Origin: Treponema sp.
GTDB lineage: Bacteria > Spirochaetota > Spirochaetia > Treponematales > Breznakiellaceae
Length of the DNA stretch: 49,528 bases
Direction of reading: 5' to 3'
Assembly (NCBI GenBank): GCA_009777335.1
Contig: WRMC01000014.1
Coordinates: 1 to 49,528 of the forward strand
A program made the translations under genes and the position numbers. Within the stretch, counting starts at the first letter, position 1, and each line of letters starts with the position of its first letter. Of this stretch, positions 16,715 to 25,026 are shown one piece after another. The notes below the pieces were generated by a model. The model was not told the origin of the DNA, searched no databases, and saw nothing but the letters and a program-made list of their open reading frames with translations.

Positions 16715-17410
16715 ATGTCACGAAAGTTTTACCTCCCATTGCTACTCCTTCTCATGGCGGGCCTTAGCTCCTGCACAGACCTGGTGTCCACCAGTCTGGC
16801 TCCCTGGGCTGCCCGGGATCCGAACAGGCTCATTCCTCCGGTTACCCCAGGGAACGTGGATGAGCTTTTGGCTATGACCGAAAATAGCCCAGATATGTCC
16901 ATGGCCCTGCTGCGAAACATCAGCTCTTCTGTGGGGAGTGCCCGGGGCAGTGACCGGCAGAAGCTGCAGAATGCCGCCATGAAGGCCGCCGTAAATGCCG
17001 TGGGGCTGGGTCAGTCGGTCTTGCAGTCCGTGGGGCAGCTTGGCTCCATAGGAAGCGATGGGGAAGGCCGGGATCTCATCCTGGATACCATTAACACCAT
17101 GCCTAATCTCATCAGCGCCGGTACCGTCCTGGCCAGCTCCCTGCCCCATTCATCGGACCCTGGGTTTGATGACTTTGCCGCCCAGGCGGACCCCAATGAC
17201 CTGGCCCTGGCGGCGGTGGTTATTCTCGCCGGGGAGGCCAAGAAGAGCGGCTTTACCGATCTCAATGACTATGTGGACCACTACCACCTTCAACCCAATG
17301 AAAACGAGGAACTGGCCCTGGCCCTGGCTTACGCAGCGGCCCTGGACAGCCGTCAGGATGAACTGAATGAACCCCTCAGGAACATCCTCCAGGGCCTTAA
17401 TCTGCATTAA
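16715..17410 (+). CDS. Lipoprotein of unknown function
   Basis: 231 residues with a clear lipoprotein signal (MSRKFYLPLLLLLMAGLSSC, acceptor Cys20). The mature part is mostly helical and Ala-, Leu- and Asp-rich, with several short amphipathic helices and no recognised domain. It has its own strong promoter and its stop shares a TAATG with the next gene, so it is translationally coupled to the beta-barrel protein at 17410. The pair probably work together at the outer membrane, the lipoprotein serving as a periplasmic partner of the barrel. Confidence 0.8.
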   Translation: MSRKFYLPLLLLLMAGLSSCTDLVSTSLAPWAARDPNRLIPPVTPGNVDELLAMTENSPDMSMALLRNISSSVGSARGSDRQKLQNAAMKAAVNAVGLGQSVLQSVGQLGSIGSDGEGRDLILDTINTMPNLISAGTVLASSLPHSSDPGFDDFAAQADPNDLALAAVVILAGEAKKSGFTDLNDYVDHYHLQPNENEELALALAYAAALDSRQDELNEPLRNILQGLNLH

Positions 17411-18561
17411 TGGAGCGCTTGATGGGCCGAGTCCTACTCCTGGGGGTCTTGCTTTCACTTATTTCTCCCCTTGTCATTATGGGCCAGACCAGGGCTATCG
17501 ATCCCTTTGTGATGCCCTCGGCCCGCTTTAATGCCCTGGGGGGGCCCCATCCCGCCATGGCCGATGATTTTTATTCCCTCTTTCTAAACCCCGCCGGCTT
17601 TATCAGCGTGGAAGAAAGCTTTAGCGTAGCAGAGCTTAGCTTGAGTACCTTCGGGCCGGTGCTGGAGATTGCGGATCTTCTGGGAAACGCCGATACCCTT
17701 GAGGGCCTGGATCTCTCGGGGGTCATAGGCCCTAGCGGCTTTGCGGCGGGCTTCGACATGGGGGGCCCCCTTTCCCTGGGCTATGTGGGAAGGGGCCTGG
17801 GTCTCGGGATTTTTAACCGCCTCAGAACCAGTGCCTCTTTAAGCGGGGTATCTTTAAGGCCCCTGGTTCAGGGTGAAATATTTTTTACCGCCGGATATGC
17901 CTTTAGGATCATCGAGAGGGACGATCACCTTTTCGACGCCGGCTTTCTGGGGAAGGGCTTTTACCGGGGGACCTCTTTTTTGGATGCCCCCATCTTTGAT
18001 GCGGCCACCCTCCTGGATGATCCCCGATCCCAGCCCTTTGTAAGCCACCTGGGGGTGGGCCTTGATCTGGGCATCAAGTATACTCTGGGGCGGAACTTTA
18101 GCGCCGCCCTGGTCTGCTACGATTTTTTCTCCCCCGTCCTTATTAGCCCCTATGACTCCTACGATAGTTACTCCCAGGGGGAGCTCCCTTCCGGCGAGGG
18201 TTCCTCCTATGGGGCTATCAAGCGAAGGCTGGACCTGGGGGTGGCCTATAAGGTTCATATAGCTTTTCTTGATCCCTACATTACCCGCCTGGTCTTAATG
18301 GCCTCCTATGGCGATATCCTGGATCTTCAATCCCTCATTCCCCGGAACCCCCTTTTAAACCTGGGCCTTGGGGCGGAGCTTACCCTGCTGCAGGTCCTTA
18401 GCTTTAGGACCGGGATCCGGGATGCCCTTCCGGCCTTTGGCCTGGGGATAGACCTAAGCTTTATGACCGTGGACCTGGCAATCCATGGCAAGGAACTGGG
18501 GCTGGATCCGGGAGTCCAGTCCGTCTATGGTCTTTCCCTGGGGCTCCTCTTCCGTTACTAG
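17410..18561 (+). CDS. Predicted outer-membrane beta-barrel protein
   Basis: 383 residues. A signal peptide (MERLMGRVLLLGVLLSLISPLVIMG) is followed by SARFNALGGPHPAMADDFYSLFLNPAGF, the Ala/Gly/Asn-Pro-Ala-rich opening typical of FadL/PorV-type barrels (a spirochaete UPF0164-like style). Alternating hydrophobic and polar strands continue to a C-terminus ending in GLSLGLLFRY, with the aromatic last residue expected of a BAM substrate. It could be a transporter for hydrophobic compounds or a secretion accessory protein; the substrate is not known. The start overlaps the stop of the lipoprotein gene by one base (TAATG), which indicates coupled translation. Confidence 0.72.
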   Translation: MERLMGRVLLLGVLLSLISPLVIMGQTRAIDPFVMPSARFNALGGPHPAMADDFYSLFLNPAGFISVEESFSVAELSLSTFGPVLEIADLLGNADTLEGLDLSGVIGPSGFAAGFDMGGPLSLGYVGRGLGLGIFNRLRTSASLSGVSLRPLVQGEIFFTAGYAFRIIERDDHLFDAGFLGKGFYRGTSFLDAPIFDAATLLDDPRSQPFVSHLGVGLDLGIKYTLGRNFSAALVCYDFFSPVLISPYDSYDSYSQGELPSGEGSSYGAIKRRLDLGVAYKVHIAFLDPYITRLVLMASYGDILDLQSLIPRNPLLNLGLGAELTLLQVLSFRTGIRDALPAFGLGIDLSFMTVDLAIHGKELGLDPGVQSVYGLSLGLLFRY

Positions 18562-18564
18562 GGT

Positions 18565-18593
18565 TTGAGCAAGCCCCTGCTTTATGCTAGGAT
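18565..18593 (+). promoter_or_regulatory. Promoter for the HtrA-type protease gene
   Basis: TTGAGC (18565-18570), a 17-nt spacer and TAGGAT (18588-18593). A strong AAAGGAGG ribosome binding site precedes the ATG at 18612. Confidence 0.45.
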
Positions 18594-18611
18594 CTCCAAA
18601 GGAGGCTCCCC

Positions 18612-19883
18612 ATGAAATTGTACAGCCGTTCGCAGGTCTTCTTCTTTTCCATACTAAGCGGACTCATCGTACTCCTCTTTGCACTGGGGATAGGCATAGT
18701 CAGGTTTCCCGGGATCTTGCCCCTTTCAGGGGAGCCCCTTTCAGGGGCATCCCACTCGGTAGAGGCCCAAAACCCCAGCGAGGCCCTGCCGGCCAGCCCT
18801 GTCTTTACCGATGCCTTTTTTTCTGAACAGAGCATCCTGCCCCTTCAGCATGGGGTGTCGGACCTCTTAAGTTTCTCCGAAGACGAGCGGCAGAACATCA
18901 TCATCTATGAACAGCTCAATGCGGGGGTGGTGAACATCACCACCGAAACGGTGGCCATTAACTGGTTTCTGGAGCCGGTCCCCCAGGAAGGGGCCTCCGG
19001 TTCGGGGACCATCATCAATACCCAAGGCTATGTCTTAACCAATAACCATGTGATCCGGAATGCCAACCGGGTTCTCATTAACCTGGCCGATGGAAGCCAG
19101 TTTGAGGGAACCGTGGTGGGGACCGATCCCGAGAACGACCTGGCGGTCCTCAAGTTTGATCCCCCCCCGGGGATGGAGCTTCAGGTTATCCCCTTTGGCA
19201 GCTCCGAAAATCTCAGGGTGGGCCAGAAGGTCCTGGCCATAGGAAACCCCTTTGCCCTGGAGAGGACCCTGACGGTGGGTATCGTTTCCGGCTTGGGGCG
19301 GCCCATCCAGATCTCCCGGCAGTATATAGTCCGTAACATGATCCAAACCGATGCCTCCATCAACCCCGGAAATTCCGGCGGGCCCCTTCTTAATGCCCAG
19401 GGCCAGATGATAGGGATTAACACCATGATCTATTCCCCCTCCGGGGGCTCCGTGGGGATAGGCTTTGCGGTCCCCATAGATACGGCCAAGCGGGTGGTGG
19501 CGGACATCATCGAGCATGGCCGGGTCCGGCGGGGCTGGATCGATGCCACAGTGGTGCAGCTCTTCCCCGCCCTGGTCCGCCAGGCCCGGCTGCCGGTGGA
19601 GTCGGGGCTCCTAATTTCCCAGACCCGCCGGGGGGGCCTGGCCGAACGGGCGGGGTTGCGTCAGGGTACCGAACCAGTCCAGTATGGCCGAAGTGTCATC
19701 TACCTGGGGGGGGATATCATTACCTCCGTAAACGGGATCAGGACCAATACCCTTTCGGATCTCTATGCCTCCCTGGAGGACAATAGGCCCGGCGAAACCG
19801 TGCGGATAGATATTTTGAGGGCCGGAAACCCCCTTAGCCTGAATGTGGTTCTGGCGGACCGGGAAGAGGTCCTCTCCCGCTAA
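18612..19883 (+). CDS. Trypsin-like serine protease with one PDZ domain, DegQ/HtrA family
   Basis: 423 residues. An N-terminal hydrophobic anchor (about residues 8-30) and a variable Pro/Ser linker lead to the protease domain with His146 (NNHVI), Asp176 (ENDLAVLKFD) and Ser255 (NPGNSGGPLLN). One PDZ domain lies at about 320-415 (YLGGDIITSVNGIRTNTLSDLYASLED). HtrA proteins degrade or refold misfolded envelope proteins in the periplasm. A single PDZ and an uncleaved-looking anchor favour a DegS/HtrA-like membrane-tethered form. The linker carries a 15-nt tandem repeat (18720-18747). The gene ends 4 nt from the convergent glpK with no visible terminator between them. Confidence 0.9.
   Translation: MKLYSRSQVFFFSILSGLIVLLFALGIGIVRFPGILPLSGEPLSGASHSVEAQNPSEALPASPVFTDAFFSEQSILPLQHGVSDLLSFSEDERQNIIIYEQLNAGVVNITTETVAINWFLEPVPQEGASGSGTIINTQGYVLTNNHVIRNANRVLINLADGSQFEGTVVGTDPENDLAVLKFDPPPGMELQVIPFGSSENLRVGQKVLAIGNPFALERTLTVGIVSGLGRPIQISRQYIVRNMIQTDASINPGNSGGPLLNAQGQMIGINTMIYSPSGGSVGIGFAVPIDTAKRVVADIIEHGRVRRGWIDATVVQLFPALVRQARLPVESGLLISQTRRGGLAERAGLRQGTEPVQYGRSVIYLGGDIITSVNGIRTNTLSDLYASLEDNRPGETVRIDILRAGNPLSLNVVLADREEVLSR
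18720..18747. repeat. Two tandem copies of a 15-nt palindromic unit inside the protease gene
   Basis: CCCCTTTCAGGGG occurs at 18720-18732 and again at 18735-18747. Each can fold as a CCCC/GGGG hairpin. It encodes PLSGEPLSGA in the linker between membrane anchor and protease domain. Confidence 0.6.
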
Positions 19884-19887
19884 GGTA

Positions 19888-21384
19888 TTACCGGGCCCAG
19901 TCCCTGCTGCGGCCCACGGCCTTATGCCACCCGGCGATAAGTTCCCTCCGGCGGCCCTCTTCCATCTGGGGGCTAAACTCGGTCTCGCACTGCCATGTAC
20001 TGCGGACCTCCGCACTGCCTGACCAGAAGCCGGCGGAGATCCCCGCCAGGTAGGCCGCTCCCAGGGCCGTGGTTTCCCGGATGACCGGACGGCGTATCTT
20101 ACTTCCTATGATGTCCGCCTGGAACTGCATGATAAATCCGTTACTGGAAGCTCCGCCGTCCACCTTTAGTTCCCCTAGCTTGCTTCCTGTGTCCTTCTCC
20201 ATGGCCCGGACCAGGTCCATGCTCTGGTAGGCGATGGATTCCTGGGCGGCCCTGATGATATGGCTGCTCCGGGTGCCCCGGGTTATCCCCACTATGCAGC
20301 CCCTGGCATACATGTCCCAGTAGGGGGCCCCCAGGCCCGTAAAGGCCGGCACCAGATAGACCCCGCCGGTATCTTCTACCTTGGAGGCAAAGTACTCCGA
20401 GTCTTCGCTCTCGCTGATGAGCCGCATCTCGTCCCTCAGCCACTGTATGGCCGCTCCGGCCACAAAGACACTCCCCTCCAGGGCGTACTGGATGGACCCG
20501 TCTCCGGATTCCAGGCTCGCCGCAATGGTGGTGATAAGGCCGTTCTGGCTCTCGCAGGGCTCATTCCCGGTGTTCATGAGGAGGAAGCAGCCGGTCCCAT
20601 AGGTGTTCTTGGCCTCTCCCTTCTCAAAACAGCACTGCCCAAAGAGGGCCGCCTGCTGATCCCCCGCCGCTCCGGCTATGGGGACCTCCAGGCCCTGGAT
20701 GTTGGCGGTCCCATAGATATGGCCGGAGGGATGCACTTCAGGGAGCATGGCTTCGGGGATCTCCAGGGCCTTGAGGAGGGTCTGGTCCCAGCGGCGCTCA
20801 TGGATATCGTAGATCATGGTGCGGCTGGCGTTGGTGTAGTCGGTGGCGAAAATGGCCCCTCCCGACAGGCGCCACATGAGCCAGGTATCTACGGTCCCAA
20901 AGAGGATCTCCCCCCTGGCGGCCCGCTCCCGGGACCCTTCCACATGGTCCAGGATCCATTTTATTTTAGTCCCCGAAAAGTAGGCGTCCGGGACCAGGCC
21001 GGTGGTTTTTTTGATATGATCCCCCAGGCCAGCCTTGGTGACCAGATCTTCGACTATCTGCGAGGTCCTGCGGCACTGCCAGACTATGGCGTTGTATATG
21101 GGCCGTCCAGTGGCCTTATCCCAGACTATGGTCGTTTCCCTTTGATTCGTAATACCTATGGCGGCCAGATCCCTGGGGGATATATTTTCCCTGGCCAGAA
21201 GCTCCATCATCACCCCGTACTGGGAGGAGTAAATTTCCATGGGGTCATGTTCTACCCATCCCTCCTGGGGATAGATCTGGGAAAACTCCCTCTGCTCCAT
21301 CCCGCAGATCCTCTGGTCCCGGTCAAAGAGCAGGGCCCGGGAGCTGGTGGTGCCCTGATCCAGGGCCAGTATGTACTTTGCCAT
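19888..21384 (-). CDS. glpK: Glycerol kinase
   Basis: 498 residues, the family's usual length. The N-terminus [21 protein letters not shown] holds the phosphate-1 loop. [11 protein letters not shown] is the glycerol-site region, and [13 protein letters not shown] and [20 protein letters not shown] are the adenosine-site signatures of the FGGY family. It phosphorylates glycerol to sn-glycerol 3-phosphate with ATP. The start has GGAGG about 8 nt upstream. It is divergent from a glycerophosphodiester phosphodiesterase gene 33 nt away, which would supply glycerol or glycerol phosphate. No glycerol facilitator or G3P dehydrogenase gene lies in the window. Confidence 0.95.
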   Translation of the reverse strand: MAKYILALDQGTTSSRALLFDRDQRICGMEQREFSQIYPQEGWVEHDPMEIYSSQYGVMMELLARENISPRDLAAIGITNQRETTIVWDKATGRPIYNAIVWQCRRTSQIVEDLVTKAGLGDHIKKTTGLVPDAYFSGTKIKWILDHVEGSRERAARGEILFGTVDTWLMWRLSGGAIFATDYTNASRTMIYDIHERRWDQTLLKALEIPEAMLPEVHPSGHIYGTANIQGLEVPIAGAAGDQQAALFGQCCFEKGEAKNTYGTGCFLLMNTGNEPCESQNGLITTIAASLESGDGSIQYALEGSVFVAGAAIQWLRDEMRLISESEDSEYFASKVEDTGGVYLVPAFTGLGAPYWDMYARGCIVGITRGTRSSHIIRAAQESIAYQSMDLVRAMEKDTGSKLGELKVDGGASSNGFIMQFQADIIGSKIRRPVIRETTALGAAYLAGISAGFWSGSAEVRSTWQCETEFSPQMEEGRRRELIAGWHKAVGRSRDWAR

Positions 21385-21406
21385 GATTTTCCTCCGTTTC
21401 TATGAT
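21378..21406 (+). promoter_or_regulatory. Promoter for the glycerophosphodiesterase gene, overlapping the glpK start
   Basis: TTGCCA (21378-21383, lying over the glpK start codon), a 17-nt spacer and TATGAT (21401-21406). The ATG at 21418 follows 11 nt after the -10 box without a Shine-Dalgarno sequence. On the other strand the same bases read TATCAT (21402-21407), a possible -10 box for glpK. Confidence 0.5.
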
Positions 21407-21417
21407 ACCATGGATTC

Positions 21418-22155
21418 ATGAACATTATCGCCCACCGGGGTTTTTCCGGCCTCTACCCTGAGAATACCATGCTGGCCTTTAGCAAGGCCGCCGAGGCCCA
21501 AGCTGACGAGATTGAAATGGATGTCCAGCTTAGCAGGGACGGTAAGGTGGTAATCATCCACGATGAAACCCTGGAGCGCCTTACGGGGCAGAAGGGTTAT
21601 GTAAAAGATCTGGACCTGGCGGAACTGACTGCCCTGAATGCCCCGGCGGCCTTTGGGGAGACCCACGGGTTTAGCCCCATCCCCTCCCTCGAAGAGTATC
21701 TTAAGTGGGTAAAGGACAAGCCCATCGTGACCAACATCGAATTAAAGAACAGCCAGATCTACTACGAGGAACTGGAAGAAAAGTGTATAGAGCTGTTAAA
21801 AAAATATGACCTGGTCGACAGGGCCCTCTTTTCTTCCTTTAATCACCTCTCCCTGGCCAAGTGTAAGCGCATTTGCCCCGACATCCCCTGCGGAGCCCTG
21901 GTGGGACAAAACCATGGCTTGGCCCTGGGGGCGGCTTATTACATTAAGAGTAATGGCCTGGATTATTTTCATCCTCAATTTCAATTGCTCAACGACGAGG
22001 TGGTCAGGGAATGCAAACAATACGAGGTGGGAATTAACACCTGGACCATCAATGACATGGGAAGCCTTAGAAGGGCCCAGCTCTGGGGCTGCCGGGGGGT
22101 GATCAGCGACCACCCCGACCTGGCCAGGAAGCTACTTTCGGCCCACGGCGATTAG
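21418..22155 (+). CDS. Glycerophosphodiester phosphodiesterase, cytoplasmic
   Basis: 245 residues with no signal peptide. It has the GDPD signatures IAHRGFSGLYPENT (catalytic His6 and the metal-binding Glu), EIEMDVQLSRDGKVVIIHDETLERLTG (metal Glu/Asp and second catalytic His) and VTNIELKN, and it closes with INTWTINDMG and VISDHPD. It hydrolyses glycerophosphodiesters from phospholipid turnover to glycerol 3-phosphate and an alcohol. It corresponds to the cytosolic UgpQ/YhdW type rather than periplasmic GlpQ. Its 3' end overlaps the convergent methyltransferase gene by 24 nt. The pairing with glpK points to use of lipid-derived glycerol. Confidence 0.9.
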   Translation: MNIIAHRGFSGLYPENTMLAFSKAAEAQADEIEMDVQLSRDGKVVIIHDETLERLTGQKGYVKDLDLAELTALNAPAAFGETHGFSPIPSLEEYLKWVKDKPIVTNIELKNSQIYYEELEEKCIELLKKYDLVDRALFSSFNHLSLAKCKRICPDIPCGALVGQNHGLALGAAYYIKSNGLDYFHPQFQLLNDEVVRECKQYEVGINTWTINDMGSLRRAQLWGCRGVISDHPDLARKLLSAHGD

Positions 22156-22938
22156 GGATTCCGCATGGTGATCATAGGGGCGTTCATCCCAGCCCCCGTA
22201 GATCTCTACGGTAGAAAAGCCCGCCTTTAAGAGCAGGGCCCGCAATTCTGACCCCGCATAGAGCCGCTGGATAAATTCCTTCTCCCAGCGCTGTTCATCC
22301 TTAATCAGGATCCACCGGTTCCAGACGCTGGCCCAGGAGTCCATGGGACTGCTCTCGGCAAGGACCGTGATGCCCGCCCGTTCAAACCACTCTGCCTCGT
22401 TAAAGTCCCGGACGGCGATTTCCTTGCCCAGAACATCGATAATAAAGGCAGCTCCGGGTTTCAGGGCCCCATAGGCATTTTTTACAAAGACCAGATCATC
22501 GGCGGGGTCTTCAAAGTAGCCGAAGGAATTGTAAATGTTAATCGCCAGATCGTAGGCGGCCTTGCGCTTAAAGCTCCGCACATCGGTATGGAGAAACTCG
22601 ATGTCCAGGTTTTCATGGGCCGCATCTTCCTTGGCCGCATTAAGGTAGCTAAGGGTGATATCAACCCCGGTGGTAATGAAGCCCCGCCTGGTCAGTTCCA
22701 GGCTTATGCGTCCAAAGCCGCAGCAGAGGTCAGCAACCCTGGGAAAAGGATCTGTTTTTGCGGTGCTGCTTTTTTTCCCCTTGGGTTTGGTGCTGGCTCC
22801 GTAGAGCTCAAGCTTGGCCAGCCTGGTAATGCCATCGGCCACGGTGGGAACCTCTGCCCAGCGCTTCTCGTCAAACATAACCGGGGCATAACGGGTCCAA
22901 AATTCGTCATCGTTGAACCATTCATCCTTATACTTCAT
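22132..22938 (-). CDS. Class I SAM-dependent methyltransferase
   Basis: 268 residues from the start at 22938 (MKYKDEWFNDDEFWTRYAPVMFD). The S-adenosylmethionine site is VADLCCGFGRISLELTRRGFITTGVDIT (motif I and the acidic end of strand 2). Motif II/post-II is DIEFLHTDVRSF and motif IV is YDLAINIYNSFGYF. The domain is of the Methyltransf_25/11 type; the substrate is probably a small molecule and is unknown. The frame extends 34 codons further upstream, but that part runs into the opposite-strand small gene and has no domain. The TATAGT box 6 nt before 22938 also supports this start. Confidence 0.8.
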   Translation of the reverse strand: MKYKDEWFNDDEFWTRYAPVMFDEKRWAEVPTVADGITRLAKLELYGASTKPKGKKSSTAKTDPFPRVADLCCGFGRISLELTRRGFITTGVDITLSYLNAAKEDAAHENLDIEFLHTDVRSFKRKAAYDLAINIYNSFGYFEDPADDLVFVKNAYGALKPGAAFIIDVLGKEIAVRDFNEAEWFERAGITVLAESSPMDSWASVWNRWILIKDEQRWEKEFIQRLYAGSELRALLLKAGFSTVEIYGGWDERPYDHHAESLIAVGRK

Positions 22939-22944
22939 AGAATA

Positions 22945-22950
22945 ACTATA
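22945..22950 (-). promoter_or_regulatory. Possible -10 box of the methyltransferase gene
   Basis: TATAGT on the minus strand ends 6 nt before the ATG at 22938. No convincing -35 box was found at 16-18 nt. The geometry matches the other leaderless candidates. Confidence 0.35.
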
Positions 22951-23028
22951 CCATATTGAAGGGCTTTCATCACTTCCTCTCTGCCAGGGCTCACAGGAGC
23001 AGGGAAATTTTCCGATAATGAAAGGGAT

Positions 23029-23034
23029 GGAGGA
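23029..23034 (+). promoter_or_regulatory. Ribosome binding site deciding the start of the 70-residue gene
   Basis: GGAGGA lies 4 nt before the ATG at 23039. The earlier in-frame ATGs at 23018 and 23027 have no such sequence. Confidence 0.6.
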
Positions 23035-23038
23035 ACAC

Positions 23039-23251
23039 ATGAAACGTTATTGCATACGAAGCCGGGAAGGCAAGATAGAGTACTTTGATATAATTTCCGA
23101 AAACGAAGAGGGTTACCATATCCGCCTGACCCGTCTTTTCCATGGGAACAAGAAGACCTTTGATGAATCCATGTCCCATTACTTGTTTGATATTTGCATA
23201 AAAACAGGCTATATTTTCGAACTAGAACCTGCGGCTGCCACGGTGGCCTAA
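23039..23251 (+). CDS. Small protein of unknown function (70 residues)
   Basis: MKRYCIRSREGKIEYFDIIS followed by a charged, likely beta-rich body and a Phe/Tyr-rich C-terminal part (SHYLFDICIKTGYIFELEP). There is no signal peptide or membrane segment. The ribosome binding site is good and codon use is normal for the region, so it is probably a real gene. It sits between the divergent methyltransferase and the adenylate cyclase (42 nt before the cyclase) and may be co-transcribed with the latter. I do not recognise a family. Confidence 0.65.
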   Translation: MKRYCIRSREGKIEYFDIISENEEGYHIRLTRLFHGNKKTFDESMSHYLFDICIKTGYIFELEPAAATVA

Positions 23252-23293
23252 AGGGCCAGGCCCGAAAAGAGGAACAGTTCTGGATCTTTCCCC

Positions 23294-24976
23294 ATGAAAA
23301 TTCGAAGTAAAATTATACTGGTGGTGTTGCCCCTCCTTATTACCGCCCTCTGCCTGGCCCAGGGAGCATCCTACTACTCCGCCCGGAGGGGGATTACCCG
23401 GATAGCCCAGGAATTTATGTCCTTTAAGGCCTCGGAGCTGGAAAAGTATGCCGAGGGCCAGTGGAACCTTTTAGTCGAACATGAGTTTACCGCCCGGCCC
23501 GAGATGATAGAGGCCGCCAAGTATGCGGTCCAGCTCTATGCCCTCAGTATTATTTTAAACGACACGGAGCTCATCCTGGCCCTGGACGACGAGGGAAATG
23601 TGGCCATGAGCAGTGCCCCCCTTAGCTTAGGTGACCACGAAAGGGACCAGGTGATGGAGATCCTCTGGGAAGGGGAGGGGGGAATCAATCAAGCGGTCCT
23701 GGGAGGAGAGTCCCGGGTATTTAGCTCCTTTTACTTTGTCCCTTTCCGCTGGTATATCCTCTTAACCGAAGAGCAATCTGCCTACTACGAGGCCGCCGAC
23801 CGCATTCGCTTCCAGACCCTGGTTGCCCTGGCGGCCTCTTCCCTGGCGGCGGGGATCCTCCTCATCATCTTTTCCCAGTACCTGACCAAACCCCTGGCCA
23901 AGGTGGTGGAGGGAATGAACAAGATCAGATCCGGGGCGGATCTTTCTTCCCGGGTCGATGTGGAGTACCAGGATGAAACAGGCCGCCTGGCTGCCACCTT
24001 TAATGTGATGATAGGGGAGCTGGATCATGCCTATGCCCAGATAAAACGCTATGCCTTCGAGGCGGTTCTGGCGGGCCGCCGGGAGCAGAGGATCCGGGGG
24101 ATCTTTCAAAAGTATGTGCCCAAGGACCTTATCGATCGCTTCTTTGCGGCCCCCGATTCCATGTTGGTGGGAGAAAACCGGGAGCTGGCGGTTCTTTTTT
24201 CTGATATCCGCAGCTTTACCAGCATCTCTGAAAAAATGGCCCCCGATGAACTGGTAAGCTCCCTTAACCGCTACTTCTCGGGGCAGGTGGATATCATCAT
24301 GAACCGCCAGGGCATCGTAGATAAATACATAGGAGACGGCATCATGGCCTTTTGGGGGGCCCCGGTGAGCCATGACGACGATGCCCTCCAGTCGGTCCTG
24401 GCGGGTCTGGATATGATAGAATCGGTGAAAACTTTTAACGAGCAGCAAAGAAGGGCAGGGAAGCCCGAATTTAAGATGGGCATAGGGATCAACTACGGAA
24501 CCGTTACGGTGGGCAATATAGGCAGCGAAAGGAAAATGGACTATACGGTCATAGGCGATATGGTAAACCTGGCTTCCCGGATGGAGGGCCTCAATAAAAA
24601 CTACCAAACCGAAATTTTAATCTCCGATGCTATATACGATGCCCTGGGAAAAAATCCGGAGCAGATAAAACAAGGGGCCCTCTCGTTCCGGCTATTGGAC
24701 ACGGTGGCAGTGAAAGGAAAAATGCAGGGGGTAAGGGTCTATTCCACCGGGCGTTCCCTGGAAGAAGAAAAGCGCAAGGCCTGGGCCTACCATAACCGGG
24801 GCATGGATTTTTACTACCAGAAGGATTTTGCCAAGGCCGCCCGTCACTTTAGCGAAGTCCTAAGCCTCCTCCCCGGGGACTTCCAGGCCGCCGCCCTGCT
24901 CGAACGCTGCAAGGTCTATATGAGCGCTCCGCCCCCCTCATCCTGGGACGGCACCGAGGTGATGGAAACAAAATAG
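23294..24976 (+). CDS. Membrane-bound class III adenylate cyclase with sensor, HAMP and C-terminal TPR
   Basis: 560 residues. A first membrane segment (about 6-25), a periplasmic sensor region (26-175) and a second membrane segment (about 176-197) precede a HAMP domain (SQYLTKPLAKVVEGMNKI..., 197-250). A class III cyclase domain runs from about 295 to 470, with metal-binding Asp in LFSDIRSFTSISE and VDKYIGDGIMAFWG, and the base and transition-state residues in MDYTVIGDMVNLASRMEGLNK. The Lys of DKYIGD favours ATP over GTP. The C-terminal tail (about 495-545) is a TPR-like pair (YHNRGMDFYYQKDFAKAARHFSEVLSLLP). It should convert an extracytoplasmic signal to cAMP. No CRP-type regulator is in the window. 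Confidence 0.9.
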   Translation: MKIRSKIILVVLPLLITALCLAQGASYYSARRGITRIAQEFMSFKASELEKYAEGQWNLLVEHEFTARPEMIEAAKYAVQLYALSIILNDTELILALDDEGNVAMSSAPLSLGDHERDQVMEILWEGEGGINQAVLGGESRVFSSFYFVPFRWYILLTEEQSAYYEAADRIRFQTLVALAASSLAAGILLIIFSQYLTKPLAKVVEGMNKIRSGADLSSRVDVEYQDETGRLAATFNVMIGELDHAYAQIKRYAFEAVLAGRREQRIRGIFQKYVPKDLIDRFFAAPDSMLVGENRELAVLFSDIRSFTSISEKMAPDELVSSLNRYFSGQVDIIMNRQGIVDKYIGDGIMAFWGAPVSHDDDALQSVLAGLDMIESVKTFNEQQRRAGKPEFKMGIGINYGTVTVGNIGSERKMDYTVIGDMVNLASRMEGLNKNYQTEILISDAIYDALGKNPEQIKQGALSFRLLDTVAVKGKMQGVRVYSTGRSLEEEKRKAWAYHNRGMDFYYQKDFAKAARHFSEVLSLLPGDFQAAALLERCKVYMSAPPPSSWDGTEVMETK

Positions 24977-24990
24977 CTTTTCTTCCGCCC

Positions 24991-25018
24991 TTGCAAGGCT
25001 GGGGCGAAAACTTATAGT
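24991..25018 (+). promoter_or_regulatory. Promoter for leuS, leaderless geometry
   Basis: TTGCAA (24991-24996), a 16-nt spacer and TATAGT (25013-25018). The ATG at 25027 is 8 nt beyond the -10 box with no Shine-Dalgarno sequence. There is no room for a T-box or other leader regulation. Confidence 0.6.
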
Positions 25019-25026
25019 ATCATCCT

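Noticed and set aside
20260..21405. Plus-strand open frame of 381 codons opposite glycerol kinase
   Set aside because: glpK on the other strand has all family motifs; this frame has low-complexity composition and no recognisable protein.
24977..25026. T-box or other leader regulation of leuS
   Set aside because: The promoter ends 8 nt before the ATG, leaving no room for a leader.
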